Positions 38,358 through 47,800 of a stretch of 64,000 bases of DNA are shown here, piece after piece (within the stretch, counting starts at the first letter, position 1; each line of letters begins with the position of its first letter). The notes under the pieces are model-generated. The model saw only the letters and a list, made by a program, of their open reading frames with translations, was not told the origin of the DNA and did not search any database. Both the position numbers and the translations under genes were made by a program. The DNA comes from Dyella sp. RRB7 (GTDB lineage Bacteria > Pseudomonadota > Gammaproteobacteria > Xanthomonadales > Rhodanobacteraceae), in assembly GCF_022761115.1 (NCBI RefSeq), contig NZ_JAKWJS010000004.1:248001-312000 (forward strand), in the 5' to 3' direction.

Positions 38358-38543
38358 ATGCGCACCACGCCCCATGAGGACGATTCGTTGTCGAACGGTG
38401 ACAGTACGGAGGTCACCGTGCCTCCCACTGTCTCGCGCCATCCACCGGGCCACGGCCTGATGGACAACCTCGACATCGCCGCGCACGACGAGGTGGAGCA
38501 CGAGGCGGCGCTGCGCGATTCGGCGTTGCGCCCGCCCCGCTGA
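38358..38543 (+). CDS. Small acidic hypothetical protein
   Basis: A possible 61-residue protein divergent from hscC. GGAG lies six bases before ATG 38358. The sequence is acidic and histidine-rich in the middle (LMDNLDIAAHDEVEHEAALR) and has no signal peptide or membrane segment. Support is the ribosome site and the position, in a gap with no other gene on this strand; its stop is 7 bp from the convergent DeoR gene end. It could be a chance frame in GC-rich DNA. Confidence 0.4.
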   Translation: MRTTPHEDDSLSNGDSTEVTVPPTVSRHPPGHGLMDNLDIAAHDEVEHEAALRDSALRPPR

Positions 38544-38549
38544 GCTGGG

Positions 38550-39356
38550 TTACACCAGCAGGGTCTTGACGCCCTGGGACTCCAGCGCCTGCACGTATTC
38601 GGCGGGCGCGGCGGTATCGCTGATCACCAGCCCCAGGCTGCTTACCGGCGCGATCACCGACAGGCTGCGCTGGCCGAACTTGCTGGCGTCGAGCACGGCG
38701 ACGGTCTGTCGCGACACGCGGATCATCAGCGCATTGAGCGAGGCCTCCAGCGGGTCGGGCGTAGTCACGCCCACCTCCGGATCGAGGCCGTCCACGCCCA
38801 GGAACAAACGGTCGGCCGAAAGCCGCGACAGCGCCTGTTCCGCATCGGGGCCGGCCAGCGAGTAGGAGGTCTGGCGCAGCAGGCCGCCCAGCATCATCAC
38901 CCGCACCGCGGGCAGCGCGGACAGTTCCATCGCGATGTTCAGCGCGTTGGTGATCACCGTCAGCGAACTCCATTTCTGCTGGCGGATCTGCCGCGCGATT
39001 TCCACCGTGGTGGAGCCGGAGTCGAGGATGATGGTGTCGCCGTCCTCGATCAGCCGGGCGGCGGCCTGGCCGATGCGGCGCTTCTGCGCGTGATGGCGCG
39101 TTTCCTTGATGTTGAGCGGCGTATCCAGCTGCGCAGGCACCGCGGGCAGGGCGCCGCCGTGCGAGCGGCTGATGGCGCCGGCGCGGTCCAGCGCCTCCAG
39201 GTCGGCGCGAATGGTGACCGCCGAGATATCGAACAGCGCCACCAGTTCATCGACGGTGACACGCCCGTGCTGCGCAACCATGTCGACGATCCGGCGCCGG
39301 CGCTCTTCCACCAGCAGTTTCGGCGGGGGCGGGGCAGCCTTGCGTCGTGTCGTCAT
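38550..39356 (-). CDS. DeoR-family transcriptional regulator, AgaR-like
   Basis: A 268-residue sugar-phosphate-responsive regulator. The N-terminal winged helix-turn-helix spans about 17-75 (RRRRIVDMVAQHGRVTVDEL, ISAVTIRADLEALDRAGAIS). The effector domain has DGDTIILDSGSTTVEIARQI and FLGVDGLDPEVGVTTPDPLE, as in AgaR and GlpR/FruR relatives. Its gene overlaps the amidohydrolase gene by four bases at the end of the minus arm of the galactosaminide locus, so it likely represses that locus and responds to a pathway sugar phosphate. Candidate operators lie at 41539-41600. Confidence 0.9.
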   Translation of the reverse strand: MTTRRKAAPPPPKLLVEERRRRIVDMVAQHGRVTVDELVALFDISAVTIRADLEALDRAGAISRSHGGALPAVPAQLDTPLNIKETRHHAQKRRIGQAAARLIEDGDTIILDSGSTTVEIARQIRQQKWSSLTVITNALNIAMELSALPAVRVMMLGGLLRQTSYSLAGPDAEQALSRLSADRLFLGVDGLDPEVGVTTPDPLEASLNALMIRVSRQTVAVLDASKFGQRSLSVIAPVSSLGLVISDTAAPAEYVQALESQGVKTLLV

Positions 39357-40612
39357 GGGTCCATTCCAAGCAAGCGGGCGGCGTTATCGTGATAGATCTT
39401 GCGCAGGATTTCTTGCGACAAGCCGACGCCGTAGATCGACCAGCGCCCCTGCGGCGGCACGGCCGCTGGAGCGTAATCGAAATATTCGTCCTCTGTCTCC
39501 AGGAACCGATAGTAGATCTCGTACAGCTCGTCGCCGAGCAATTGTTGCGGCACGTTGTTGCCGTAGGGCGCCGGCACGGCGTCGGTGCCGAACAGGATGC
39601 GGTCCTGGTAGCGCTCGAAAAAGCGCCGAGCCGCGCGGGGCTGGCGGCCCAGTTCGCTGATGCGTGCGCTGATGTCCACGTGCACGTTCGGGTAACGCTC
39701 CATGCATTGCGCGATGGTCGCCAGGTCCTCGGCCTGGTTGCCCACGTGCATCAGCACGAAGGTGGTCTGCGGGTGGCGCGCGATCACCCGGTCGCGCGCG
39801 GCCAGCAGGTCGCGATGGCTCGGGTACTCGGGGCCATAGAACGACCAGTCCGGATGCCGCGCCAGTTCCTCGTAGCGCTCGTTGGTGCTGTCGCCCGGCA
39901 GGAAGAAGGCCTCCGGGTCGGAGGTGTGGATGAACACCGGCAGCTTCAGCGCGGCGCAGGTTTCCCACATGGGGGCGAAGCGCGCATCGTCCACGCCCAC
40001 CAGTGCACCCTGGTCGATGCCTTCGCGCAGGTACAGGCCCAGCGTCTTCAGCAGTTTCAGGCCGGCGGCGCCGATGCGCTGCGCGTGTTCGATCGCTTCG
40101 GCTTGCAGGCGCGGATAGTCGGGTTCCGCGAACAGCGCGAACGACGGCTCCGTCATGGTGCGGAAACGCCCCGGCGCCACCGCGTCGAAGCGGGCGATGG
40201 TTTGCTCCAGCCCGCGACCGGTGCCGCCGGTGAGGTTGACCATGGTGCGGATGCCCTTGCGGTCCATCAGCGGCAACAGCTCGGCGGGATCGGCGAAATA
40301 GGTCATGGCCTCGCCCAGCGAGACGCCGCTGCGCGTCTCGCTCATCCAGCTCAGGTGCGTGTGCACGTCGATCACCGGGAAGGCCGGCTTCTCCACCCGC
40401 GTCACCGGCAGGTGCAGCATGCTGCGCGGCTGGAAATCGGCGAGGCGCAGATCCTCGCCATGCGGCGTCGATGCGGTCTGCAGCGGATTCTTGCCACTGC
40501 CGCCCGCCAGCATCGGCGGCGCGCAGCAGCCGCAGCCGCTACGCGTGACGGTGAGGGCATGGCGGTGCTCCGGGTCGAATCGACGCCGGTCACGTGGGCT
40601 TGCGTGAAGCAT
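39353..40612 (-). CDS. Amidohydrolase_2 family hydrolase in the galactosaminide locus
   Basis: A 419-residue TIM-barrel metal hydrolase of the COG2159 type. The core begins near residue 78 with VIDVHTHLSWMS (HxH); TFVLMHVGNQAEDL and ILFGTDAVPAPYGNNVP supply the later His and Asp ligands. The first 75 residues are an extension with a CGCC motif and no signal peptide. It is not related in sequence to NagA/AgaA deacetylases, yet it lies between the regulator and the aldolase gene with an ATGA overlap to the regulator. It might replace the missing GalNAc-6-phosphate deacetylase or open a sugar lactone; both are inference. GGAGGG precedes ATG 40612. Confidence 0.85.
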   Translation of the reverse strand: MLHASPRDRRRFDPEHRHALTVTRSGCGCCAPPMLAGGSGKNPLQTASTPHGEDLRLADFQPRSMLHLPVTRVEKPAFPVIDVHTHLSWMSETRSGVSLGEAMTYFADPAELLPLMDRKGIRTMVNLTGGTGRGLEQTIARFDAVAPGRFRTMTEPSFALFAEPDYPRLQAEAIEHAQRIGAAGLKLLKTLGLYLREGIDQGALVGVDDARFAPMWETCAALKLPVFIHTSDPEAFFLPGDSTNERYEELARHPDWSFYGPEYPSHRDLLAARDRVIARHPQTTFVLMHVGNQAEDLATIAQCMERYPNVHVDISARISELGRQPRAARRFFERYQDRILFGTDAVPAPYGNNVPQQLLGDELYEIYYRFLETEDEYFDYAPAAVPPQGRWSIYGVGLSQEILRKIYHDNAARLLGMDP

Positions 40613-40626
40613 CGCAGGCCCTCCGC

Positions 40627-41544
40627 TCAGCGCGGATAACGCGCCATGATGGCGTGCACCTGGCGGGTGAGAGCCACCGCCTGGTCGAACGGGCGCAGCC
40701 ACATGTTGCGGCCGAACATCACGCCGCTGGCGCCGCTCTGCAGGTAGAACTCCACCTTGCGCAGCACCGCCGCGTCGTCGTCGTTCTTCTCGCCGCCGGA
40801 GAACAGCACCATGGTGCGGCCGGCCGAACGCACCACGCGGGCGCAGCGGGCGGCGGCGTCTTCATGCAGCTTGTCGTAGGGCGTGGGCACGTTGGCCACG
40901 CTGTCGTTGGGCTCGTGCAGCTTCACGATGTCGGCGCCCAGCTCCAGCGCCACGCGCGCCGCGTAGTCCTGCGCATACAGCGTGTTGGTGCCGCCCTTGC
41001 CGTTGATCGCGCTGCCGCGCGGGTATGACCACAGCACCAGCGGCATGCCGTAGCGCTCGCAGTCCTGGCGCACTTTTTCGAACTGGCGGAACTCGTCGTG
41101 CTGGCGCGGCGAGCCCACGTACATGGTGTAGCCCACCGCATCGGCGCCCAGGCGCACGGCGTCCTCCACCGAGGCGAACAGCGGCGAGGTGGCTTCCGCA
41201 TCGCTGGGGATATTGGTCTTGCCGTTGAGCTTGAGGATCAGCGGCACGCGGCCGCAGTACTCGGTCATGTACTTCTCGGCCAGGCCGATGCCCAGCGCGA
41301 TGGCAGAAAAACCACCGGCCTCGGCGAGCTCGAACTGATAGCTCGGATCGACGGCCGGCGGGTGGGGGAAAAAGTCGGTCGGGCCATGTTCCAGACCCTG
41401 GTCCAGCGGCAGCACCAGCAGCGAGCCGTTGCGCGGGCCACTGCCGTACAGCAGGCGCCACAGGCGGGTGCGCTTGCCATGCGAAAGGGCCAGCGAAGCC
41501 AGCTTGGTGGAAGAAAACGAAGGCGCTTGCAAGTTGTGTTTCAT
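40627..41544 (-). CDS. Class I fructose/tagatose-bisphosphate aldolase (FbaB/DhnA type)
   Basis: A 305-residue Schiff-base aldolase. VLPLDQGLEHGPTDFFPHP is the family N-terminal signature. VGYTMYVGSPRQHDE, LWSYPRGSAINGKGG and GADIVKLHEPND (the probable Schiff-base lysine) follow, and GVMFGRNMWLRP binds phosphate. In this locus it most likely cleaves tagatose-1,6-bisphosphate to DHAP and glyceraldehyde-3-phosphate, replacing the class II KbaY/AgaZ enzyme of E. coli. AAGG lies eight bases before the ATG. It is divergent from the agaS-like gene over a 58-bp shared promoter region. Confidence 0.9.
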   Translation of the reverse strand: MKHNLQAPSFSSTKLASLALSHGKRTRLWRLLYGSGPRNGSLLVLPLDQGLEHGPTDFFPHPPAVDPSYQFELAEAGGFSAIALGIGLAEKYMTEYCGRVPLILKLNGKTNIPSDAEATSPLFASVEDAVRLGADAVGYTMYVGSPRQHDEFRQFEKVRQDCERYGMPLVLWSYPRGSAINGKGGTNTLYAQDYAARVALELGADIVKLHEPNDSVANVPTPYDKLHEDAAARCARVVRSAGRTMVLFSGGEKNDDDAAVLRKVEFYLQSGASGVMFGRNMWLRPFDQAVALTRQVHAIMARYPR

Positions 41545-41600
41545 TTCGAATACCTTGGTAGTGAGCTTTCGTGTTATTTCGTTTTACATCATATTTCATC
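41539..41600. promoter_or_regulatory. Divergent promoter with TTTC repeats, probable DeoR/AgaR operator
   Basis: TTTC occurs at 41539, 41544, 41567, 41577 and 41594. TTTCGTGTTA and TTTCGTTTTA form a 10-bp-period direct repeat at 41567-41586. The region is the most AT-rich stretch of the locus and separates the aldolase (minus) from the agaS-like gene (plus). The E. coli AgaR operator is described as direct TTTCRTTT-type repeats, which this resembles. Confidence 0.6.
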
Positions 41601-41602
41601 AG

Positions 41603-42811
41603 ATGACCATGCCTGTCAAACCCGCCGTGATCGTTCCAACCCTCGATTCGCTCAAGGCCGCTCCGGCCGCCGAGCAGCAGCGGCTTGGCTATGCCGACAC
41701 TCTGCGCGAGGTGCTGCAGCAGCCCGAAACCTGGCGCGATACCGCGTCGCGGCTGGCCGACGCGTCATCGCGCGGCATGCTGCGCGAGCTGTTGGCGACA
41801 CCGCCCCGGCATCTCGTGCTGACCGGCTCCGGCAGCTCGGTCTATGTGGGCGAATGCCTGGCACCGGCGCTGCAGGCTGGGCTGGGCATTCCCAGTCAGG
41901 CGATTGCCGCAGGCAGCTTGCTCACGCATCGCCGCGGCACGCTGCCGGGCGGACCGGGCCTGCTGGTGTCGATCGCGCGCTCCGGCGACAGCCCGGAAAG
42001 CGCGGGCGTGGTCGATCAGGTATTGGAAGCGGAGCCGGACTACCGGCACCTGGTGATCACCTGCAACGCGCAGGGACAGCTGGCGACGCGCTATCGCCAC
42101 GAGCCGCGCGTGCGCGTGCTGCAGTTGTCGCCGCGCACCAACGATCGCAGCCTGGTGATGACCAGCAGTTTCACCAACCTGTTGCTGGCCGGCACCGGCC
42201 TGTTGCATGTCGCTGCCGACGAGACGCCAGTCGAGTTGGCGGATCTTTCGGCCAATATCGCCAGCTCCGTGTTCGAACGCTACGGCAATGCGCTGGCCGT
42301 GGCCGGTGCGGCGGATTTCGATGCGGCGCTGTATCTCGGCAGCGGCTGCTCGTTCGGCGCCGCGCGCGAGGCGGCGCTGAAGATGCTGGAAATGTCCGGC
42401 GGCGCAGTCAGCGCGATGTGCGAAACCTATCTGGGCCTGCGTCACGGGCCGATGTCGTGGCTCGACCGGCCATGCCCGGTGGTGGCGTTCCTTTCCGGCA
42501 CGCCGGCCGTGCGCGCTTATGAGCTCGACTTGCTGCGCGAGATTTCGCGCAAGCGGCTGGGCGGCATGCGCATCGTGGTGGGTGACGGCATTCCCGCCGA
42601 TGTCATCGGTGCTGGCGACCTGGCCATCGAGTTGCCCGGCCTTTCCCGCGTGGATGACGTGCAGCAGGCGATGGTGCATGTGGTGGTGGGCCAGTTGCTG
42701 GCCTTGTTCCGCTGTCTCGCGCTGGGGCAGCAACCGGATGCACCGGCGCAGGGCGTGCTCACCCGCGTGGTGCAGGCGTTCGCCATCCATGGCGGGGAGC
42801 AGGGCGCGTGA
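41603..42811 (+). CDS. agaS: SIS-domain sugar isomerase/deaminase, AgaS family
   Basis: A 402-residue protein with two SIS domains, matching the AgaS family that converts galactosamine-6-phosphate to tagatose-6-phosphate and ammonia. LVLTGSGSSVYVGECLAPAL, LVSIARSGDSPESAGVVDQV, YLGSGCSFGAAREAALKMLE and CETYLGLRHGPMSWL are characteristic. The start may be ATG 41603 or 41609; neither has a strong ribosome site. It overlaps the following sugar-kinase gene by four bases (GTGA). Cytoplasmic. The neighbouring kinase and aldolase genes support the galactosamine reading over glucosamine. Confidence 0.88.
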   Translation: MTMPVKPAVIVPTLDSLKAAPAAEQQRLGYADTLREVLQQPETWRDTASRLADASSRGMLRELLATPPRHLVLTGSGSSVYVGECLAPALQAGLGIPSQAIAAGSLLTHRRGTLPGGPGLLVSIARSGDSPESAGVVDQVLEAEPDYRHLVITCNAQGQLATRYRHEPRVRVLQLSPRTNDRSLVMTSSFTNLLLAGTGLLHVAADETPVELADLSANIASSVFERYGNALAVAGAADFDAALYLGSGCSFGAAREAALKMLEMSGGAVSAMCETYLGLRHGPMSWLDRPCPVVAFLSGTPAVRAYELDLLREISRKRLGGMRIVVGDGIPADVIGAGDLAIELPGLSRVDDVQQAMVHVVVGQLLALFRCLALGQQPDAPAQGVLTRVVQAFAIHGGEQGA

Positions 42812-43734
42812 AGCCGATGCTGGTGGCCGGCGAGATCAATGTGGACCTGGTGTTCACCGGTTGCGATCGCTTGCCCGAGTTCGGCGGTGAAGTGCTCGCA
42901 ACGGGTTTCCGGCAGGGGCCTGGCAGCTCGTCGATGATCTGTGCCATGGGCCTGGCGCGGCTGGGTCATCCGGTGGTCTTCACCGGTGTCACGGGGCAGG
43001 ATGGCTGGGGCGATTACTGCGTCGATGCGATGCGCGACGTGGGCATCGACGTCTCGCCCATCGCGCGGGACGCCGCGTTGCAGACGGGCGTCACCGTGGC
43101 GCTGTCGTCACGCCAGGATCGCGCGCTGGTGACCTATGCCGGCGCCATCGGCGCATTGCGCGCCGAGCACATGGGCGACGAACTGCTGGCGCGCGCCGGT
43201 CACCTGCATGTGTCGTCGTATTACCTGCAAGAGCATTTGCGCGACGGGTTGTACGCGCTGTTTGCCCGTGCGCGTGGGCTCGGACTGACCATCTCGCTGG
43301 ACCCTGGCTTCGACCCGCGACAGCGCTGGGGCGATGAACTGCTTGCGCTGCTGCCGCTGGTCGACGTGTTCCTGCCCAACGAACGCGAGGCCTGCGCGAT
43401 CAGCGGCAAGTCCGATCCGCGGGATGCGCTGCGTGCCCTGGCCAACGGTCACACCCGCACCGTGGTGAAGCTCGGCAGCGAGGGCTGCATCACCCTGCAG
43501 GACGACGACAGCTTGCTGGCGGTGCCCGCGCATGCGGTGCAGGTGGTGGACAGCACCGGCGCGGGCGATTCGTTCGATGCCGGTTTCCTGCATGCGTGGC
43601 GGCACGGCAGGTCGCTGCATGACAGCCTGCGCTGGGGTAGCGCCTGTGGCTCGCTCTCCACGCGTGGCATCGGCGGCACCGCTCGCCAGGGCAGCGAGGC
43701 CGAGGTACGCGAGTTGCTCGGGGGCGCGCCGTGA
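42808..43734 (+). CDS. PfkB-family carbohydrate kinase (first of two)
   Basis: A 308-residue ribokinase-fold kinase. VAGEINVDLVFTGCDRLPEF at the start, the GGEVLATGFRQGPGSSSM substrate loop and VVDSTGAGDSFDAGFLHAW (signature 2, catalytic D in GAGD) mark the family. It starts with GTG 42808 overlapping the agaS-like stop. In this pathway it could phosphorylate GalNAc or galactosamine to the 6-phosphate, since no transport phosphorylation system is present. The substrate is inference; a ketohexose kinase role is the alternative. Confidence 0.88.
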   Translation: MKPMLVAGEINVDLVFTGCDRLPEFGGEVLATGFRQGPGSSSMICAMGLARLGHPVVFTGVTGQDGWGDYCVDAMRDVGIDVSPIARDAALQTGVTVALSSRQDRALVTYAGAIGALRAEHMGDELLARAGHLHVSSYYLQEHLRDGLYALFARARGLGLTISLDPGFDPRQRWGDELLALLPLVDVFLPNEREACAISGKSDPRDALRALANGHTRTVVKLGSEGCITLQDDDSLLAVPAHAVQVVDSTGAGDSFDAGFLHAWRHGRSLHDSLRWGSACGSLSTRGIGGTARQGSEAEVRELLGGAP

Positions 43735-44663
43735 TCACCGTGGGCGGCTTCAATACGGCGATCGATCGTCTGGTGACGCTCGACGTGCTGGAGCCGGGCA
43801 GCGTGCAGCGCGCGACCGCCGTACGCAGCTACCCGGGTGGCAAAGGCGTGCATGTGGCGCAGACCATCGCCGCGCTCGGTGAGCCGGTGCAACTGGTGGG
43901 CCTGGTCGACAGCATGCATCGCAATTTCATCGCACGTCGCATGAGCGAGCGCGGCGTGCTGTTCCACGGCGTGGAGGCCACCGGTGAATTGCGCCAATGC
44001 CTGGCGCTGCGCGAGCGCGATGGGCGCATCAGCGAAGTGCTCGACCCGGGCCCGCTGCTTTCCGATGCCGTGTGCAGGCAACTGCTGCATACCTTGTGGC
44101 GAGCCATCGATGGTAGTGATGCCGTGGTGCTTTCCGGCAGCCTTCCACGCGGCTTCGACGCCGATACCTATGCGCAGATCGTGCGCCAGGCCGGCGGCAA
44201 CGGGCTGCCCTGCCTGGTCGACGCCAGCGGCGAGGCTTTGCGCCATGTGGCCGATGCCGGCGCATGGCTTATCAAGCCCAACCGCGACGAGGCCGCACAG
44301 CTCGCCGGGAAGGCGGTGGACACGGTGGCACAGGCTGCCGAGCTGGTCCGCGCGCTGCACGGGCGCGGCACCGAGCGACCGGTGGTGACGCTGGGTGCGC
44401 TGGGCGCCGTGGGCTTCGACGGCGACGCGGTGTGGCATGCATCGCTGCCGTTGCGGCATAGCGAAAACGCGGTGGGCTCGGGGGACTGCTTCCTGGCCGG
44501 GCTCGCAGTAGCACAACAGCGCGGCCTGCCGTTCGACCAGGCCCTGCGCCTGGCGGTGGCCTGCGGCGCGGCCAATGCGATGAACGAGGAAACCGGATTC
44601 GTACGACGGGCCGATGTCGAGGCACTCGGCGCACGTGTGCAAGTGACACGCCAGGGAGCGTGA
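43731..44663 (+). CDS. PfkB-family kinase, tagatose-6-phosphate/1-phosphofructokinase type
   Basis: A 310-residue PfkB kinase of the FruK/LacC/TagK branch. MITVGGFNTAIDRLVTL and YPGGKGVHVAQTIAALGEP are typical of kinases that act on sugar phosphates. AENAVGSGDCFLAG-like signature 2 (seen as NAVGSGDCFLAGLAV) has GSGD, as in that branch. It starts with a GTG overlapping the previous kinase stop. It most likely converts tagatose-6-phosphate to the 1,6-bisphosphate, the substrate of the divergent aldolase. The TonB receptor gene begins 155 bp downstream. Confidence 0.88.
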   Translation: MITVGGFNTAIDRLVTLDVLEPGSVQRATAVRSYPGGKGVHVAQTIAALGEPVQLVGLVDSMHRNFIARRMSERGVLFHGVEATGELRQCLALRERDGRISEVLDPGPLLSDAVCRQLLHTLWRAIDGSDAVVLSGSLPRGFDADTYAQIVRQAGGNGLPCLVDASGEALRHVADAGAWLIKPNRDEAAQLAGKAVDTVAQAAELVRALHGRGTERPVVTLGALGAVGFDGDAVWHASLPLRHSENAVGSGDCFLAGLAVAQQRGLPFDQALRLAVACGAANAMNEETGFVRRADVEALGARVQVTRQGA

Positions 44664-44817
44664 GCAGGACGTCGCGCGCCGGGAGCGGGCGCGTGGCGGG
44701 CGGGAACCATGTGGGGTCGCGGGGAAGGAGTGATCCGTGGCGTTTTCGTAGCGGGCTTCGCTGTCGGGGAGAGTCATCGGACAGCGTGGCCCAGTACACA
44801 CAAATGAGGGTCAAGGC

Positions 44818-47800
44818 ATGTACGCAGCTGGAGTGGGGAGCAAGTCTCGCTGTATCAGGAAGACCGTGCTGGCATTGGGGCTGGCGCTGGCGCTCGGTGG
44901 GGTGGTCCAGGCGCAATCGATCACGGGCGGCCTTTACGGCAAGGAGCCAACCGGCAAGGGCGTTACCGTGGAGGTGAGCAATCCCGCCACGGGTTATCGC
45001 AAGCAGATCCAGCCGGACGATGACGGCCGCTACAGTCTTGGCGGCCTCAACCCCGGCAAGTACGTGGTGACAGTGAGCGAGGGCGGTCAGGCCGTAGGAA
45101 CGCGTACCGTCACAGTGAATCCGAATGTGCAGTCGCCGGTACCGGCCATATCCGCCGCCGCCACGGCAGCCGCCAGTGCCAACGCGACCAATCTCTCCGG
45201 CGTGACGGTCAGTGCCACCTCGCACGATACCGAGGTGTTGCCGATCGACGTCAGCACGCCGGAAGTTTCCAATATCTACAGCATGAATACGGTCAACCAG
45301 CTGCCGACCGGCCGCAGCCTGGAAAGCATTGCGCGACTGAAATCGAACGTGCGCTATGACGACCAGACCACCGGACTGGTGCAGATGGGCGGCGCCAGCC
45401 CGGCCGAGAACCGCTACTACTTCAACGAATTCGATACCACCTACGACTACAACGGCTTGGGGGCGACGTCGCTGCCGTCCGAAGCATTGAGCTCGGTGCA
45501 GGTGCTCAGCAGCAATGGCTCCGTCGGCTGGACCAATGCCACCGGCGGCATCATGTCGGCAACCATCCGGCAAGGCAGCAATGATTTCCAGGCGGGCTAC
45601 TCGCTGTATTTCACGCCGCCCACCTCGCGCCTGCTGAATCCGCGCCGGCACGATTCGTTCGCCTCCGATGGCAGCTATTACGAATTTGATTCGGCCAATA
45701 CGCACGGCGCCAATGTCACGGGCCTGCCGCCCGGCTATCAGGGCCCGGCGCCGGGCACGCCCTCGGGCCAGGCCGCCACATCGGGCCAGTACCTGTGGGC
45801 GTCAGGTGCGATAGTGAAGGACAAGCTGTTCTTCTTCGCCATGCTGGGCAATAGCCCGAACAACCAGTTCACGACGTACTCGCAGAACTTCCAGTCGCTT
45901 ACCACCGACCGCGACAAGAATGCGTTGCTCAACCTGACCTGGAACATCACCAACAACCAGTCGTTGAACATTGCCGGCTACAAGGACTGGAACAATAGTT
46001 TCAGCAACCAGTACAAGCTCGATACCGATTACGACCCGAGTTCGGTGGGCGACTACTTCGGCTGGAACCAGACCAAGGTCAAGAACCAGTTCCTGATCGG
46101 CAACTACCACTGGCAGATCAACGAGGACATGAGCCTGCGCCTGATGGGCGGCTATCTCAGCCAGTCTTCGTTGAGCCCCACGTCGGACTCCGGCACCGGC
46201 TTGCCCTATGTCACCGAGGTGGATCCGGTCACCAACATCTCGCGCAACATCGGCGTCACCAGCACGCCGAACCAGCTGTTCCCGTTCCAGTACTACCGCC
46301 GTGGCTTCAAGGGCGACTTCAGCTGGAACCTGGGCGACCACAAGATCACCATCGGTGCCGAGCACTACAAGCACTACATCAACAACACCATCACCACCAC
46401 CGATGGCGGCGAGTGGACTTACTACGACCGGCCCGGTTCGATCCTGCCCAACGGTTCGCCCGCACCCGCCAACGGCAGCTACGTGGACCAGTTCTACGAG
46501 CGCACGGGCGGTGCATTCTCAACGGTCAACAAGGCGGCCTACATCGACGACTACTGGCAGGTCGCCGAGCGCTGGGTGATCTACCTGGGCGCGCGCTTCG
46601 ACACGTTCATCAACAAGAACGTCGACGGACAGAACTTCCTGCGCATGCCGATCACCTCGCCGCGCCTGGGCCTGGCGTGGGACGTGCACGGCGACAGCTC
46701 GACCAAGCTGGGCGTGAACCTGGGCAAGTACGCGCTGGCCATTCCCTCCAGCGTCAACAACGGTGCCGCCGGTGCGGTATACGAATGGCATCGTTACTAC
46801 ACCTACACGGGCATGGACCCGGTCACCATGGCGCCCACCGGACTGACCCAGATCGGGCCGCAGTCCACCTTGATCAACGGCCAGGCGCCGACCTACTACA
46901 ACGTGGCCACCTCCAACATCAAGGCGCCTTACCAGTACGAGCTGCAGGTGTACCTGCAGCAGCAGCTGGCCGGTGCATGGTCGGGCGAGGCCGAGGTCGG
47001 CTTCAGTTCGCTCAAGCGCATCATCGACGACACCTGCTATGACCAGGGCATCACCGATTATGCCAACGCCCATGGATTTCCCAACTACGTCGATGTGAGC
47101 GGCTGCCCCATCTTCAATCCGGGCATCGCCCAGGTGTTTACCCGCGACTACAACGGTGACGGCAAGCTCGAGCAGCTCACCATTCCCGGCAACGTGTTCG
47201 GTCCCGCGCCCAAGCGCAAGTATGGACACCTCACGCTGGAGCTGACCCATCAACGCACCAGCGACGAGCCTTACTTTCTCGACGTGAGCTATACGTGGGC
47301 GCATTTGTACGGCAACGACGATGGCCTGTTGAACCTGGGCACGCGTACCGGCACCGGCCCCGGCGAGCAGATCTATTGGGATTTTCCGGGCTTGATGGAG
47401 TACGGCAGCGGCGATCTGGCCGGCGATATCCGCCACTCGCTCAACATCAACGGCGTGTATTACTTCCGCTCCGGTTTGCGCGTGGGCAGCACGCTCGACA
47501 TGCATACCGGCGAGCCGTTGAGCTGCCTGGGCACCTATCCCGACATCAATAATCCGGCCGAGCTTTATGGCGCGGCCAGCCACTATTGCAACGGCGTGCC
47601 CGCGCCGCTGGGCAGCGCCGGCCGGCTGCCGCTCTTCTGGCAATGGAACCTGGGCGTTGGCTACGATTGGGCGATCAATGCGGACAATCACCTGAGCCTG
47701 GACCTGCAGGTGCAGAACATCACCAACCGCCAGGGCAAGATCGACGCCAACCAGATCTATGACACCGGCAGCCTGCCGACCAATGGCGTCTGGGCGCTCA

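Noticed and set aside
39353-40612. Calling the amidohydrolase GalNAc-6-phosphate deacetylase (agaA/nagA)
   Set aside because: It belongs to a different branch of the superfamily with no NagA motifs. Only its position suggests that role, so it was left unnamed.
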